A stretch of DNA of 64,000 nucleotides from Ardenticatenaceae bacterium (GTDB lineage: Bacteria > Chloroflexota > Anaerolineae > Promineifilales > Promineifilaceae): positions 62,001-126,000 of the forward strand of contig JACKBS010000010.1 in the NCBI GenBank assembly GCA_020634435.1, in the 5' to 3' direction. The notes beneath the pieces are model-generated. The model did not search any database. It was not told the DNA's origin and was given only the letters and a program-made list of their open reading frames with translations. Positions 45,401 to 55,200 of the stretch are shown piece after piece. Made by a program: the position numbers and the translations under genes. The number at the start of each line of letters is the position of its first letter. The stretch's first letter is position 1.

Positions 45401-45685
45401 GGAAACGGCCGTTTCGGTAGGAAAGCGCACCTGTTTGCGCGTTACCTCCAGCTCTGGCAGCCATTTACGCAGGCGGGTCAACAAGGCACGTAAGTTTTGC
45501 AATGATTGCGCAGTCGAGGTGGCATCCCAGAGCAAATCTGCCAGCAGCTCTCGCGGCTGTGCGGCGTTGGTAACAAACAGATAGGCCAGCAGCGCGCACC
45601 CTTTGCTCGACTTCATCACGTCTGAAATCTCGCCCGCCTCATTTTCTATTTGCAATACACCCAGAAGTTTAATTTGCCAGCTCAT
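42500..45685 (-). CDS. SARP/AfsR-type regulator with NB-ARC and TPR
   Basis: This 1061-residue signal-transduction regulator has an OmpR-like winged helix (about residues 1-95), a bacterial transcriptional activation domain (about 100-245: DLLEGFYLEEAPRFNEW, LDEEALRHLLQLLAASG), and a STAND NB-ARC ATPase with Walker A TGMGGLGKT (313-321) and Walker B PRLLIFDTCED. Tetratricopeptide repeats follow from about residue 700 to the end (HNLAILHRQAGSLATAKTYY, LNNLGVLAMQRGEYATALAY). Known members bind direct repeats next to a -10 and activate transcription once the NB-ARC domain is switched by ligand. It is divergent from the paired small and giant protein genes, whose promoters carry fitting direct repeats. 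Its own ATG at 45685 lies only 9 nt from a TGCTATAAT. Confidence 0.93.
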   Translation of the reverse strand: MSWQIKLLGVLQIENEAGEISDVMKSSKGCALLAYLFVTNAAQPRELLADLLWDATSTAQSLQNLRALLTRLRKWLPELEVTRKQVRFPTETAVSTDYHSLMAGLDSDDAEQISAALALYRGDLLEGFYLEEAPRFNEWLLLTREKLRQRVIGAFRQLCDEYRAQNDWVKGVAIAQRWLALDELDEEALRHLLQLLAASGQINVALQQYSVSRQRLWQELGVEPMDETRQLIVQIETFKETHGGGVAWNTVVGLPTRPPASDELPEPDNLPSHAYVPYQRNRDFVGRRDTLLEIGQALLPEEGDAGQRAVAITGMGGLGKTQLAVEFCYRYGRFFPGGVFWLSFANGQNVAEEVMIIGGERGLGLYQDAERLTQADKVGRVLKAWQEPIPRLLIFDTCEDEALLTQWLPVTGGCRVLITTKRGVWSPELGVMPIPLHHLARLESIRLLQKLVAGLDGPTADEMAAESGDLPLALYLAGGFLRRYQQITPAQYLQQLREKGLLQHPSLQGRGVTHSPTGHELNVARTFALNFEQLDAADEVDRMAIRLLANAIAFAHGEAIPKQLLLACVQDGADDLMQELLAIDGLTRLLMLGIVREVASENVQLHRLVATYAEAELSETEVVAGRTVVERQVINVLAAQFSKTRFLGNLPVNPAHLQWLVQKGVARGDDLGTQLPLWWGRHQRDIGAREVAIAILETAVSARQALQLNDDLVLADLLALLGTLMWETSRRDEAWPMYEAVLAIRKEILGETHTLTAQALHNLAILHRQAGSLATAKTYYEQALAVYEQLSPPDEQQIALTLFNMALLLKTMNLFPESEAANRRSLTIRESLFPATNPSIAMSLNNLGVLAMQRGEYATALAYHERGLQIRRESLGEQHHITALSWLNLGHTKSKIGLTGEAEQDMQRSLAIHQEQLPADSYLIGQSLNFLGQHFYLIGNIEDAQHYLERALAILVIKQPTHYETADAYICLANCHLANGALDDARDCLEKACHIQEQALVTDHFFSSYRLLASGDLANAEGNVDLARQYYCKAIKIFGETAVPEHADWQLFKDKVTAVAS

Positions 45686-45693
45686 GGGATGGA

Positions 45694-45702
45694 ATTATAG
45701 CA
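45694..45702 (-). promoter_or_regulatory. Extended -10 promoter, near-leaderless mRNA
   Basis: On the minus strand TGCTATAAT ends 8 bp before the regulator's ATG. The predicted transcription start falls at, or 1-2 nt before, the start codon, implying a leaderless transcript. No ribosome site is present and no good -35 is seen. Confidence 0.6.
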
Positions 45703-45770
45703 AATCTGGGGAAACTGCCGTGCTGTTTTTGGACAAACGTGCGCCGATTGAAAAAACGGGCATTTTCATA

Positions 45771-45802
45771 TCACGTTGACGTCACGTTTGTTTTTGTAAA
45801 CT
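45771..45802 (+). promoter_or_regulatory. SARP-box promoter 1
   Basis: TCACGTT (45771-45777), 4 bp, TCACGTT (45782-45788), 8 bp, TAAACT (45797-45802). Two identical heptamers on an 11-bp pitch, 8 bp from the -10, is the known arrangement of SARP activator sites. It drives the first small/giant protein pair. Confidence 0.75.
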
Positions 45803-45828
45803 GCACCAAAGGAGAAGTTAAGGGCCGT

Positions 45829-45873
45829 ATGTTGACACATCACAGCGCGCCTGAAAGGAGACGGGTAAATTGA
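45829..45873 (+). CDS. 14-codon leader ORF
   Basis: ATG 45829 opens MLTHHSAPERRRVN and stops at TGA 45871-45873, overlapping the TTG start of the next gene. AAGGG lies 4-5 nt before it. It may couple translation of the 70-residue protein. Its short length keeps confidence low. Confidence 0.3.
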   Translation: MLTHHSAPERRRVN

Positions 45874-46082
45874 GCACACAACAATACAAAGCATTTTTGT
45901 TAAGACTACAGCGTGACGAAGGGTATCCCAACTGGCGGGCAACAATCGAAAACGCGCAAACGGGCGAAACGCTGCGGTTTGCGGATCAAAATCAAATGCT
46001 GCGCTATTTGCTAAAAGATCTGGAACATGATGACAGATCACAAAAAAACGTAAACCAGCCGCCTGTCGATGGCAGGGTTTAA
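45870..46082 (+). CDS. 70-residue protein, first copy
   Basis: The start is TTG at 45870, 9 nt after AAGGAG. Its paralogue at 48853 has the same length and starts at the equivalent codon. The conserved core reads QQYKAFLLRLQRDEGYPNWR, ATIENAQTGETLRFADQNQM, LRYLLKDL, and the tail varies. It has no signal peptide, membrane helix or cysteine, so it is cytoplasmic. It lies between SARP-box promoter 1 and the first giant secreted protein. The repeated pairing suggests a chaperone, regulator or modulator for the giant protein, but the function is unknown. Confidence 0.75.
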   Translation: MSTQQYKAFLLRLQRDEGYPNWRATIENAQTGETLRFADQNQMLRYLLKDLEHDDRSQKNVNQPPVDGRV

Positions 46083-46122
46083 TGACGCCCAACGGGCACA
46101 ATCTACAACAGGGAGTTTCTCA

Positions 46123-48657
46123 ATGACAATAAAAACATCTCACTCTTTTCTGCTTATCGGCTTCGCTTTCTTAATGGGTTTGGGCCTGATGGCATATGCG
46201 GTGAACCTGGTGCGGGCGCAAGAAACAGCCGTTTCCCCCGCAGCCCTCACCGCCACCACCATCACCGTCAACACCGACGCCGACGAACTCAACAGCAATA
46301 ACAACTGTTCTCTGCGGGAAGCGATTGTCGCGGCCAATACAGATACGGCCGTGGACAACTGCCCCGCCGGTTCCGGCGCCGACACCATCACCTTCGCTGA
46401 CAACTACACCATCACCCTCACCTCGGCATTGCCCGACATCACCACCGATCTGACCATTGATGGGGAAGGCGCGGCGAACACCATCGTGCAAGCCTCAACC
46501 TGCAACCCGGTGACGCTCCCGGGCGGCTGTACCCCCGCCGATTGGCGCGTGTTCACCTTTACCGCGGGCGCTTCCACGTTGAAGGACCTGACCGTTCGCT
46601 ACGGCAACTGCGATAGTGATGCAACTTGCAGTGGCCTTGACGACAGCGACGGCGGAAATATCTATGCTAGTAATGGCTCCACCAGCCTGACGTTGGACGC
46701 AGTCAACGTGCAAAGCGGTTTCGGAAATGTTTATGGCGGCGGAATTTCCGCATATGGTGGAGACCTAACCGTTCAAAATAACAGCCTGATCGGCGGTTCA
46801 GGAGCGGGGAATCAGTCTGGAAATGGTGAAGGTGGCGGAATTCACTTCGACAGTGATGGGCGTCTTCTGATCAATAATAGCGAAATCAGCTACAACCAGT
46901 CTAATAGTCGTGGCGGCGGCGTAAACGCATATTATTGTGGCGATCAATTGAACCTGGAAGCCAGCACTATCTCCAATAACTTCACAGACGGGTCTGACGG
47001 CGGCGGTTTGTGGACGGACTGTACCACCACCATCAACGACAGCACCTTCGCCAATAACCAGGCGTTGTATGCTAGCGGTGGATCACTAAATGGCGGCGCA
47101 ATCTATAACAACGGAACCCTGACGGTTGTCAACAGCACCTTTTACAACAATTCTGCCCAGAATGGTGGCGCCATTTACAATTCCAGTGGTTTACTAACTG
47201 TAGCCAACAGCACCTTCGATGGTAACTCCACAACGAACGATGGAGGCGCCATCATGAACTGGAGTACGCTCAATCTAACCAACAGTACTTTCTTCGACAA
47301 CTCGGCTAGTGCCGATGGCGGCGGCGTTTGGAATTATGACGCGGCCACAGTGACCAATAACACTTTCTCCGGCAACTCGGAAGCGATTTACAATCTCGGC
47401 ACATTGCACCTAAAAAATTCAATTCTGGCAAACAGCACGTCCGGTGATGACTGCACTAATGCCTACATTCTGGCAACCGACACCAACAATCTCATTGAGA
47501 ACAATAATGGCTGCGGCACGCCCATCTCCACCGCTGATCCCAATCTGGGGCCGCTGCAAGATAACGGCGGCCCCACCGAGACCATGGCCCTGCTCGCCCC
47601 CTCGCCAGCCATCAACGCGGGCGATGATGCGGTCTGTGCCGCTGCCGCCACCGTCAACAACCTCGACCAGCGCGGCGAACCCCGCCCTTTTGGAACGCAT
47701 TGCGACCTTGGCACTTATGAGTTTTCAGCCGGGTCAGCCTTCATCGTCAATACGGATGCAGATACAGACGATGGCTCCTGTGATGCGCCCGGCACCGGCT
47801 CCGGTAACCAGGACTGCACCTTGCGCGAAGCGATCAACGGCGCCAATGCTGATAACACAGGGGCGCATGAGATTACCTTTGCTGGTGATTACACCATCAC
47901 CCTGACCGCCAACCTACCCAACATTACCGGCTATCTCACCATCAGCGGTGTGGGGCGTGCGGTGACGGTGGATGGGAACGATAACTGGGTTATCTTTAAT
48001 GCGGGTTCCTGGAGTATCGTGACCGTGGATACCATGACAATGGCGCATGGCGTAGAGACGCTTGGCAGTAACGGAACGCTATCGGTTCTCAACAGCACCA
48101 TCCGTGATGGAAATGCCGATGAGGGCGCAGGTGGCATTTATTTGGACAGCGGTTTGCTAACCGTTGCCAACAGCACCTTCTATAACAATGACGGTGCGAT
48201 TACCGCGGATACAGGGACGGTAATTATCAACAATTCGACATTCGTTGAGAACAACGGCGCTACTTATAGCGCTATCAGCACCAGCCAAGCCGTGGTCACA
48301 ATCACGAATTCGATCATCACCAACAGCACTGGCGAGGATTGTGTCATTTTTGGCGGTGGCAGTGGCAGTTTCAACGGGAGCAATAATCTGATTGATGATC
48401 ACGCCTCTGGTCCTTGTGCAGGTATCAGCGATGCGGCCGTGACCAACCTCGATACCAGCCTCGCTGACAATGGCGGCAATACCCCCACCATCGCCTTGCT
48501 TGCCGGCTCTAATGCCATAGACACCGGGGATAATGCCACCTGCGAAGCCACCGACCAGCGTGGCGTCAGCCGCCCCATTGGCGCGGCCTGCGACAGGGGT
48601 GCGTTTGAACTGGAGAGCGGCATCAACCTCTACCTGCCGATTACGATAAAGAATTAA
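46123..48657 (+). CDS. Secreted CSLREA / choice-of-anchor-Q protein
   Basis: The protein has 844 residues; ATG 46123 (MTIKTSHSFLLIG) follows GGAG by 7 nt. A signal peptide ends near residue 32 (NLVRAQE). Two CSLREA-type segments occur (NNNCSLREAIVAANTDT and QDCTLREAINGANADN). Each opens a right-handed beta-helix region made of repeats such as NGGAIYNNGTLTVVNSTFYN. The helices close with choice-of-anchor-Q endings (NLDQRGEPRPFG, TDQRGVSRPIG with 'C...G.(Y/F)E'). The last residues, NLYLPITIKN, match the YLP(L/I)-type C-terminal ending seen on many exported Chloroflexota proteins. It is probably a surface or adhesive protein, co-transcribed with the small gene 40 bp upstream. Confidence 0.85.
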   Translation: MTIKTSHSFLLIGFAFLMGLGLMAYAVNLVRAQETAVSPAALTATTITVNTDADELNSNNNCSLREAIVAANTDTAVDNCPAGSGADTITFADNYTITLTSALPDITTDLTIDGEGAANTIVQASTCNPVTLPGGCTPADWRVFTFTAGASTLKDLTVRYGNCDSDATCSGLDDSDGGNIYASNGSTSLTLDAVNVQSGFGNVYGGGISAYGGDLTVQNNSLIGGSGAGNQSGNGEGGGIHFDSDGRLLINNSEISYNQSNSRGGGVNAYYCGDQLNLEASTISNNFTDGSDGGGLWTDCTTTINDSTFANNQALYASGGSLNGGAIYNNGTLTVVNSTFYNNSAQNGGAIYNSSGLLTVANSTFDGNSTTNDGGAIMNWSTLNLTNSTFFDNSASADGGGVWNYDAATVTNNTFSGNSEAIYNLGTLHLKNSILANSTSGDDCTNAYILATDTNNLIENNNGCGTPISTADPNLGPLQDNGGPTETMALLAPSPAINAGDDAVCAAAATVNNLDQRGEPRPFGTHCDLGTYEFSAGSAFIVNTDADTDDGSCDAPGTGSGNQDCTLREAINGANADNTGAHEITFAGDYTITLTANLPNITGYLTISGVGRAVTVDGNDNWVIFNAGSWSIVTVDTMTMAHGVETLGSNGTLSVLNSTIRDGNADEGAGGIYLDSGLLTVANSTFYNNDGAITADTGTVIINNSTFVENNGATYSAISTSQAVVTITNSIITNSTGEDCVIFGGGSGSFNGSNNLIDDHASGPCAGISDAAVTNLDTSLADNGGNTPTIALLAGSNAIDTGDNATCEATDQRGVSRPIGAACDRGAFELESGINLYLPITIKN

Positions 48658-48746
48658 CCCATTAATCGCCCACCTCATTTTAGCCACCAGTTTGTTTGGC
48701 GCTGAGGCCCAGCCTGCGCTATGCCAAAGGCCTTACCGTTATCTCA

Positions 48747-48778
48747 TCACGATCGCGTCACGTTGGTTTTTGTACACT
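48747..48778 (+). promoter_or_regulatory. SARP-box promoter 2
   Basis: TCACGAT (48747-48753), CGCG, TCACGTT (48758-48764), 8 bp, TACACT (48773-48778). It has the same geometry as promoter 1 and lies upstream of the second small protein gene. Confidence 0.75.
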
Positions 48779-48852
48779 GCAAAACAAGGCTAGAAAAGGA
48801 AATTTTTAGCATTGCAGACATCAAACGTAAACCAATAGAAAGGATGAAAAGC

Positions 48853-49065
48853 ATGGGTACACAACAGTACAAAGCCTTTTTACTCAGATTGCAACGTAAC
48901 GAAGGCCAACCCCAGTGGCGGGCGACCATTGAAAATGCCCAAACCGGCGAACGGATTCGCTTTGCCGACCAAAATCAAATGCTTCGCTACTTACTAAACG
49001 ATTTGACGGACACATCCCCAGCCACCAACAAACCGACAAGTGAGGTAGACAGCGGCGAAAATTGA
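48853..49065 (+). CDS. 70-residue protein, second copy
   Basis: ATG 48853 has AAAGGA 8 nt upstream, giving exactly 70 residues like its paralogue. The core reads TQQYKAFLLRLQRNEGQPQW, RATIENAQTGERIRFADQNQ, MLRYLLNDL, nearly identical to the first copy, while the tails (SEVDSGEN here, VDGRV there) differ. This shows selection on the core after duplication. It is cytoplasmic by sequence. It has its own SARP-box promoter and is followed by another that serves the giant gene. Confidence 0.8.
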   Translation: MGTQQYKAFLLRLQRNEGQPQWRATIENAQTGERIRFADQNQMLRYLLNDLTDTSPATNKPTSEVDSGEN

Positions 49066-49091
49066 GGATGAAAAACAGGTTCATGCCCATA

Positions 49092-49123
49092 TCACGATCG
49101 CGTCACGTTTGATTTTGTACACT
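49092..49123 (+). promoter_or_regulatory. SARP-box promoter 3
   Basis: TCACGAT (49092-49098), CGCG, TCACGTT (49103-49109), 8 bp, TACACT (49118-49123). It is almost identical to promoter 2 and lies directly before the giant gene. Confidence 0.75.
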
Positions 49124-49224
49124 GCCAATTGATTGAATTTTCTATTGAATAAAAGGTAAGAAAAATGATTGTACAAACCCGCCATAACCCAAATCTTGAA
49201 GTTATCGCTACAAAGGAGACCATA

Positions 49225-52200
49225 ATGAGCCTTGCTATCATGAAACGACTATTAATCATCTGTATATTTAGCCTGGGTCTGTTTGCCCTGGTCGGGTTAC
49301 AGCCCGCCCGCGTGAGTGCGGCACCCTTGGTGCAGACAAGCTGTACCCTGCCCGCCACCGTCACCACGGCCACCCAGTTGGCCAACTGCATCACGGCGGC
49401 CAACACCAACGGCGCAGGTCTGGACACCATTACATTGGGCGCGAACATCACCCTGAGCGCCGCCCTACCCCAAATCACCACCGCAATTACGATTGAAGGC
49501 GCGGGCTATACGCTTAACGGCAATAACAGCGTGCGTATTTTCGATGTGACTTCGACAGGCAACCTGACCGTCAAGTATGCCACCCTGCAGAATGGTTTTA
49601 TCTCCGGCAGCGGCGGCGCCATTCAGGCGAATGGTACGGTGACATTGATCGGCAATACCTTTTTGGGTAATTCTGCGGTCAATGGCGGCGCTGTCAGCGG
49701 TAGCACCAACACCGTGACGGCGATCAACAATACGTTCTCCGGCAATGCTGCGAGCAATGGCGGTGGTGCTATCTATAGCATCGGACCGGTTGTCCTGACG
49801 AACAATACCTTCGTGGACAATTCTGCACCCAACGGCGATAGCATTCGCAACTTCATCAACACCTTCTATATGGCGGGAAACATCTTGGCGGATGCTACAA
49901 ATGGCGCCCATTGCCAGATCAACGGCACCCTCAGCAGCAACGGCTACAACTTCGCCGATGATACATCGTGCGGCTTCAGCGGTACCTCGCAGAATAATGC
50001 CACGCTGAATCTGGGGTCGCTGGCGGATAATGGCGGCTACACGGACACCTATCTGCCCGGTGCGGGGAGTGCTGCCATTGGCGCAATTCCGTATGGAACG
50101 ACCATCAACAACAATGGTATTGCCTGGCGCTGCAATGACTCGACACTGTACGCCGATCAGCGGGGTGAGTCTCGCCCCTTCAACAGCGGCGCTGCTTGTA
50201 CGGCGGGCTCAGTTGAAGTCCCCACGGCTTCCACGAGCCTAACCATTATCAAGGATGCCAGCCCTGCGATTGGCATCGACTTTGACTTCACCATCAACTC
50301 CGCGCCGCTGACTTCTTACAGTGGCACGACAACCGGCAACCCGTTCTGGACACGGCCGAATGAGGGCACCCCCTGTACCCTCTCCGCCAATTCCGTGCGC
50401 TACCATGTGCAAGCCTTTGTGGTGGATACCAGCGGCATTTACAACATGCTCAGCATACAAAACTACAATGGCTATCTTCACCTCTATCAAGATAGCTTCA
50501 ACCCGTTCGATCAATGCGCCAATTACCTTTACGGTGACAACGATAGCGGGCTGAGCGGCAACACCCAGTCTGAAGTGATAACTACGCTCGAAGCCGGCAG
50601 AGTTTACTATCTGGTTACTAGTGGTTTCGCCTCAGCGAGCACCGGCAACTTTACCAACAGCTTTAGCGGCGCGGGAACCGTTTACACACTCTATGAATCC
50701 TTCACCCTGGATGACGCCGTGCCTGACGACAGTGACGGCGTTAATGCCAGTATCACCTACGCCGTGCCCTCCGGTACGTACAGCGTCAGCGAACTCCTGA
50801 CCGATAGCGCCTGGGGGCTGGACAGCGCCACCTGTACAGGCGCCAGCGGCGGCTTTAGCCTGACCGATGAAACCCTCTCTGTTGCTGTCGCTTTAGGTGA
50901 AACCGTCTCATGTACCTTTACCAACGTGACTACAGTGGACTGCGACAATATCATGAGTGAAAGCGACCTTTCCCTCTGTATTGCTGAGGCCAACGCGAAC
51001 GGGGCGGGATTGGATACCTTAACGCTGGGCGCAGACATCAACCTGACCACAGCCCTGCCGCAGATCACCAGTGAGATCAGGCTGGAAGGCGCGGGCTATG
51101 CCATCGATGGCGCCAACAGCGTGCGCATCTTCTATGTGGCGGCAAGCGGCAATTTCACGGTCCACCAGACCACCCTGCAAGACGGAAGACAAGAGTATGG
51201 TGCGGGCATTTACAACAGCGGCACACTGACGGTGAGCAACAGCACCTTGTCCGGCATACGTGGTTCCTACGGTGGCGGCATCTACAACAGCGGCACGCTG
51301 GTAGTAGACAACAGTACCTTCACCGGCATTTCCGGTGATGATGCTGGTGGAGGCATCTTTAACAGCGGCATCGCGACGGTGAGCAATAGCACCTTCTCCA
51401 ACAACGCGGGGAACGGAGCAGGCATTTACAACGATTCTGGTACGATGAGGGTAACCAACAGCACCTTTTCCGGTAACAACCCCTCATTCTATGCCGTCAT
51501 CGCCAACTTAAGCCAACTGACGATAACCAATAGCACCTTCTTCGATAACTCCAATCCTAATAATTGGGAGACCGGCATAACTAATGAAGGTACGGCGAAT
51601 CTGGCTGGCAATGTCTTTGTTAAAGGCGCAAGTGGCAGTAATTGCGGCAACTATGGCGGCACGATCAATGACAACGGCTACAATCTGTCGGATGATGCCA
51701 CCTGTATCAACGGCGGCATCGGTTCAGCAAATAACGCCACGCTGAACCTGGGTAATCTGGCGGATAACGGCGGCCCTACGCAGACGCATCTGCCCGGCGT
51801 GGGCAGTGATGCCATCGGCGCGATTCCCTACGGGACGACGATCAACAACAACGGTGTGACGCTGGCGTGCAACCAGACAACCACCGACCAACTCGGCGCA
51901 GACCGCCCGCTCAACAGTGGCGATGCCTGTACGGCGGGCGCGGTGGAAGTGGCGCCAGTCTGCACCTCCTGGACAGTCACAACGGCCGTTGAGCTATCCG
52001 ATTGTATCAACCTGGCAAATGCCAACGAAAGCCCCAGCCCCACGGCCGATACCATCACCCTGGGCGCGGACATCACCCTCACCACCGCCCTGCCGCAGAT
52101 TACGAGCGCGATCACGCTGGAAGGAGCGGGCTACGCCCTTGATGGTGGCAACAGTGTTCAAATCTTCAGGGTTGCATCAACTGGCGATCTTAGCGTCAAT

Positions 52201-55200
52201 CAAGCTACGCTACGAAATGGCAATGAAAGTGGCAACGTCCCATACGGTGGCGCTATCAGCAGCCAATCGGGTACCGTGACGGTCACCAACAGTACCATCT
52301 CCGGTAGCACAGGTAGCTTCGGCGGTGGTATCTACAACGGTATTGGTACGCTAACAGTGAGCAACAGCACGATCTCCGGTAACTCAGCCGATTATGGTGG
52401 CGGCATCTACTACGGTACCGGTTCGCTGACAGTGAGCAACAGCACGATCTCTGGCAACACTGCCACTACTGCCGCCGGTGGCATCTTCATTTATTCTGGC
52501 CCGGCGACCTTGACTCACAACACCTTCTCTGGCAATGACGACGGCCTCGTCAGCGATATCTTTAATGATCATGGCACAGTTCATCTGACCGGGAATATTT
52601 TCGCGGGAACATCAGAGGGTAACTGCGAGAATTTCGCGGGTACCATCTACGATAACGGGTATAACCTGTCGGCTGATACCACCTGCGCCAACGGCGGTAT
52701 CGGCTCTTTAAACAACGCCACGCTAAACCTGAGCGCGTTGAGCACCACCACCACGCCGGGCCAACAGGTTCATACCCCCGATGAACCAAGTGACGCCATT
52801 GGCGCGATCCCCTATGGCACGACGATCAATAACAACGGCGTGATGCTGGCGTGCAACCAGACGACCACCGACCAACTCGGCGTAGATCGTCCGATCACTG
52901 CGTTAACCGCGTGTACGGCCGGCGCAGTGGAAGTGGCCATGCCGCCCATCTGCCCCGCCTGGACGGCGACAACCGCCGCTGAGTTGTCCGACTGCATCAC
53001 CCTGGCAAATGCCAACGATAACCCCAGCCCCACGGCCGATACGATCACCCTGGGCGCAAACATCACCCTGACCACAGCCCTGCCGCAGATCACCAGTGAG
53101 ATCACGCTGGAAGGCGCAGGCTACACCGTTGATGGTGGGGGTAGTGTGCGGATCTTCACTGTCAATTTGTTTGGCGACTTCACCGTCAACCAGGCTACGT
53201 TACAAAACGGCTCTGCCACCAATGGCGGCGGCATCAACAACAATGGCACACTGACGGTCACCAACAGCATCATTTCCGGCAACTCCGCAACCAATTATGG
53301 TGGCGGCATCAACAACTTTGGCACGCTGATGGTGACCAACAGCACCTTCGCCGACAATGAGGCAACGCTCAGCGGCGGCGGTATCAACTTTGGCTCTGGA
53401 ACACTGACAGCGCTCAACAGCACCTTCTCCGGCAACACTGCTAATTATGGCGGCGGCATTTACAACTTGGGTACGCTGAATGTGACCAACAGCACCTTCG
53501 CCGACAATGAGGCAACGATCAGCGGCGGCGGCATCTACAATCTCAGTACACTGCATCTGGCGGGGACTATCTTTGCGGCTGGCCTGAATGGTGATAACTG
53601 CGTCAATAGCGGCGGCACGTTCAACGACAACGGCTACAACCTGTCGGATGACGCGAGTTGTGGCTTCCTCGGCACATCAGCGGATAACGCCACACTGAAC
53701 CTGGGCGCGCTGGCGGATAACGGCGGCCCCACACAGACCCACCTACCCGGCGCGGGGAGTGATGCCATTGGGGCCATCCCCAACGGCACGACGATCAGCA
53801 ACAACGGCACCAGTTGGACCTGCGACCAGAGTGCCACCGACCAGCGCGGCGAGTCACGGCCCATCAACAGCGGGGATGGTTGTACCGCCGGGGCGGTGGA
53901 AGTGGCCCCCATCTGCACCTCCTGGACGGTCACGACTGCTGCTGAATTATCCGAATGTATCACCCTGGCAAATGCCAACGAAAGCCCCAGCCCCACGGCC
54001 GACACGATCACCCTGGGCGCGGACATCACCCTGACCACAGCCCTGCCGCAGATCACCAGTGAGATCACGCTGGAAGGCGCAAGCTACGCCATTGATGGCG
54101 GGAATAATGTACAACTCTTTTATGTAGCTGGGACTGGTAATTTCACCGTCAATCAGGCCACCTTGCAAAACGGCCTTGCTACCAACGGCGGCGGCATCTC
54201 CAATGCTGGTACCCTGACGGTGACCAACAGCACCTTCTTCGGCAACTCGGCCAATAATGGCGGCGGCATCTTCAACGGCGGCCAGTTGACGGTGACCAAC
54301 AGCACCTTCTCCGGCAATTCGACTGCCTATATTGGAGGCGGCATCTTCAACGGCGGCCAGTTGATAGTGACCAACAGCACCTTCTCCGGCAACACTGCCA
54401 ATGATGGCGGCGGCATCTTCAACGGCGGTCAGTTGACGGTGACCAACAGCACCTTCTCCGGCAACTCGGCCAATAATGGCGGCGGCATCTTCAACGGCGG
54501 TCAGTTGACGGTGACCAACAGCACCTTCTCCGGCAACACTGCCAATGATGGCGGCGGCATCTTCAACGGCGGCACGACGCGTCTGGCTGGGAATATCTTT
54601 GCGGCTGGCCTCAATGGTGCCAACTGCTTCAACATCACCGGCACGATCACCGACAATGGCTACAACCTGTCGGATGACGCGAGTTGTGGCTTCAGCGGCA
54701 CCTCAGCGGATAATGCCACACTGAACCTGGGCGCGCTGGCGGATAATGGCGGCCCCACGCAGACGCATCTGCCTGGCGTGGGGAGCGACGCCATTGGGGC
54801 CATCCCCAACGGCACCACCATCAGCAACAATGGCACCGATTGGACTTGTGACCAGAGTGCCACCGACCAGCGGGGCGAGTTACGTCCCATCAACAGCGGG
54901 GATGCCTGTACGGCCGGTGCGGTTGAAGTGGCGCCGCCCCAAAACGCGGCTCCGGTAGCTGTGGACGACAGCGCAACGACGGATGAGGATACGGCCGTAA
55001 CCATCAACGTCCTGGCCAATGACTCAGACAGTGACGGCGACAGCCTGACCGTAGAAAGCGTAACCGACCCAACCAATGGTTCCGTCATCAACAACGGCAC
55101 GGATGTGACTTACACGCCGGATGCCAACTTCAGCGGCAGCGACAGCTTCAGCTACACCGTCAGCGACGGCAACGGCGGCAGCGACACGGCCACGGTGACG

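Noticed and set aside
54187..54575. Short regular repeats that could suggest a second CRISPR array
   Set aside because: The units are contiguous, in frame and translate as beta-helix repeats of the giant protein; there are no unique spacers.
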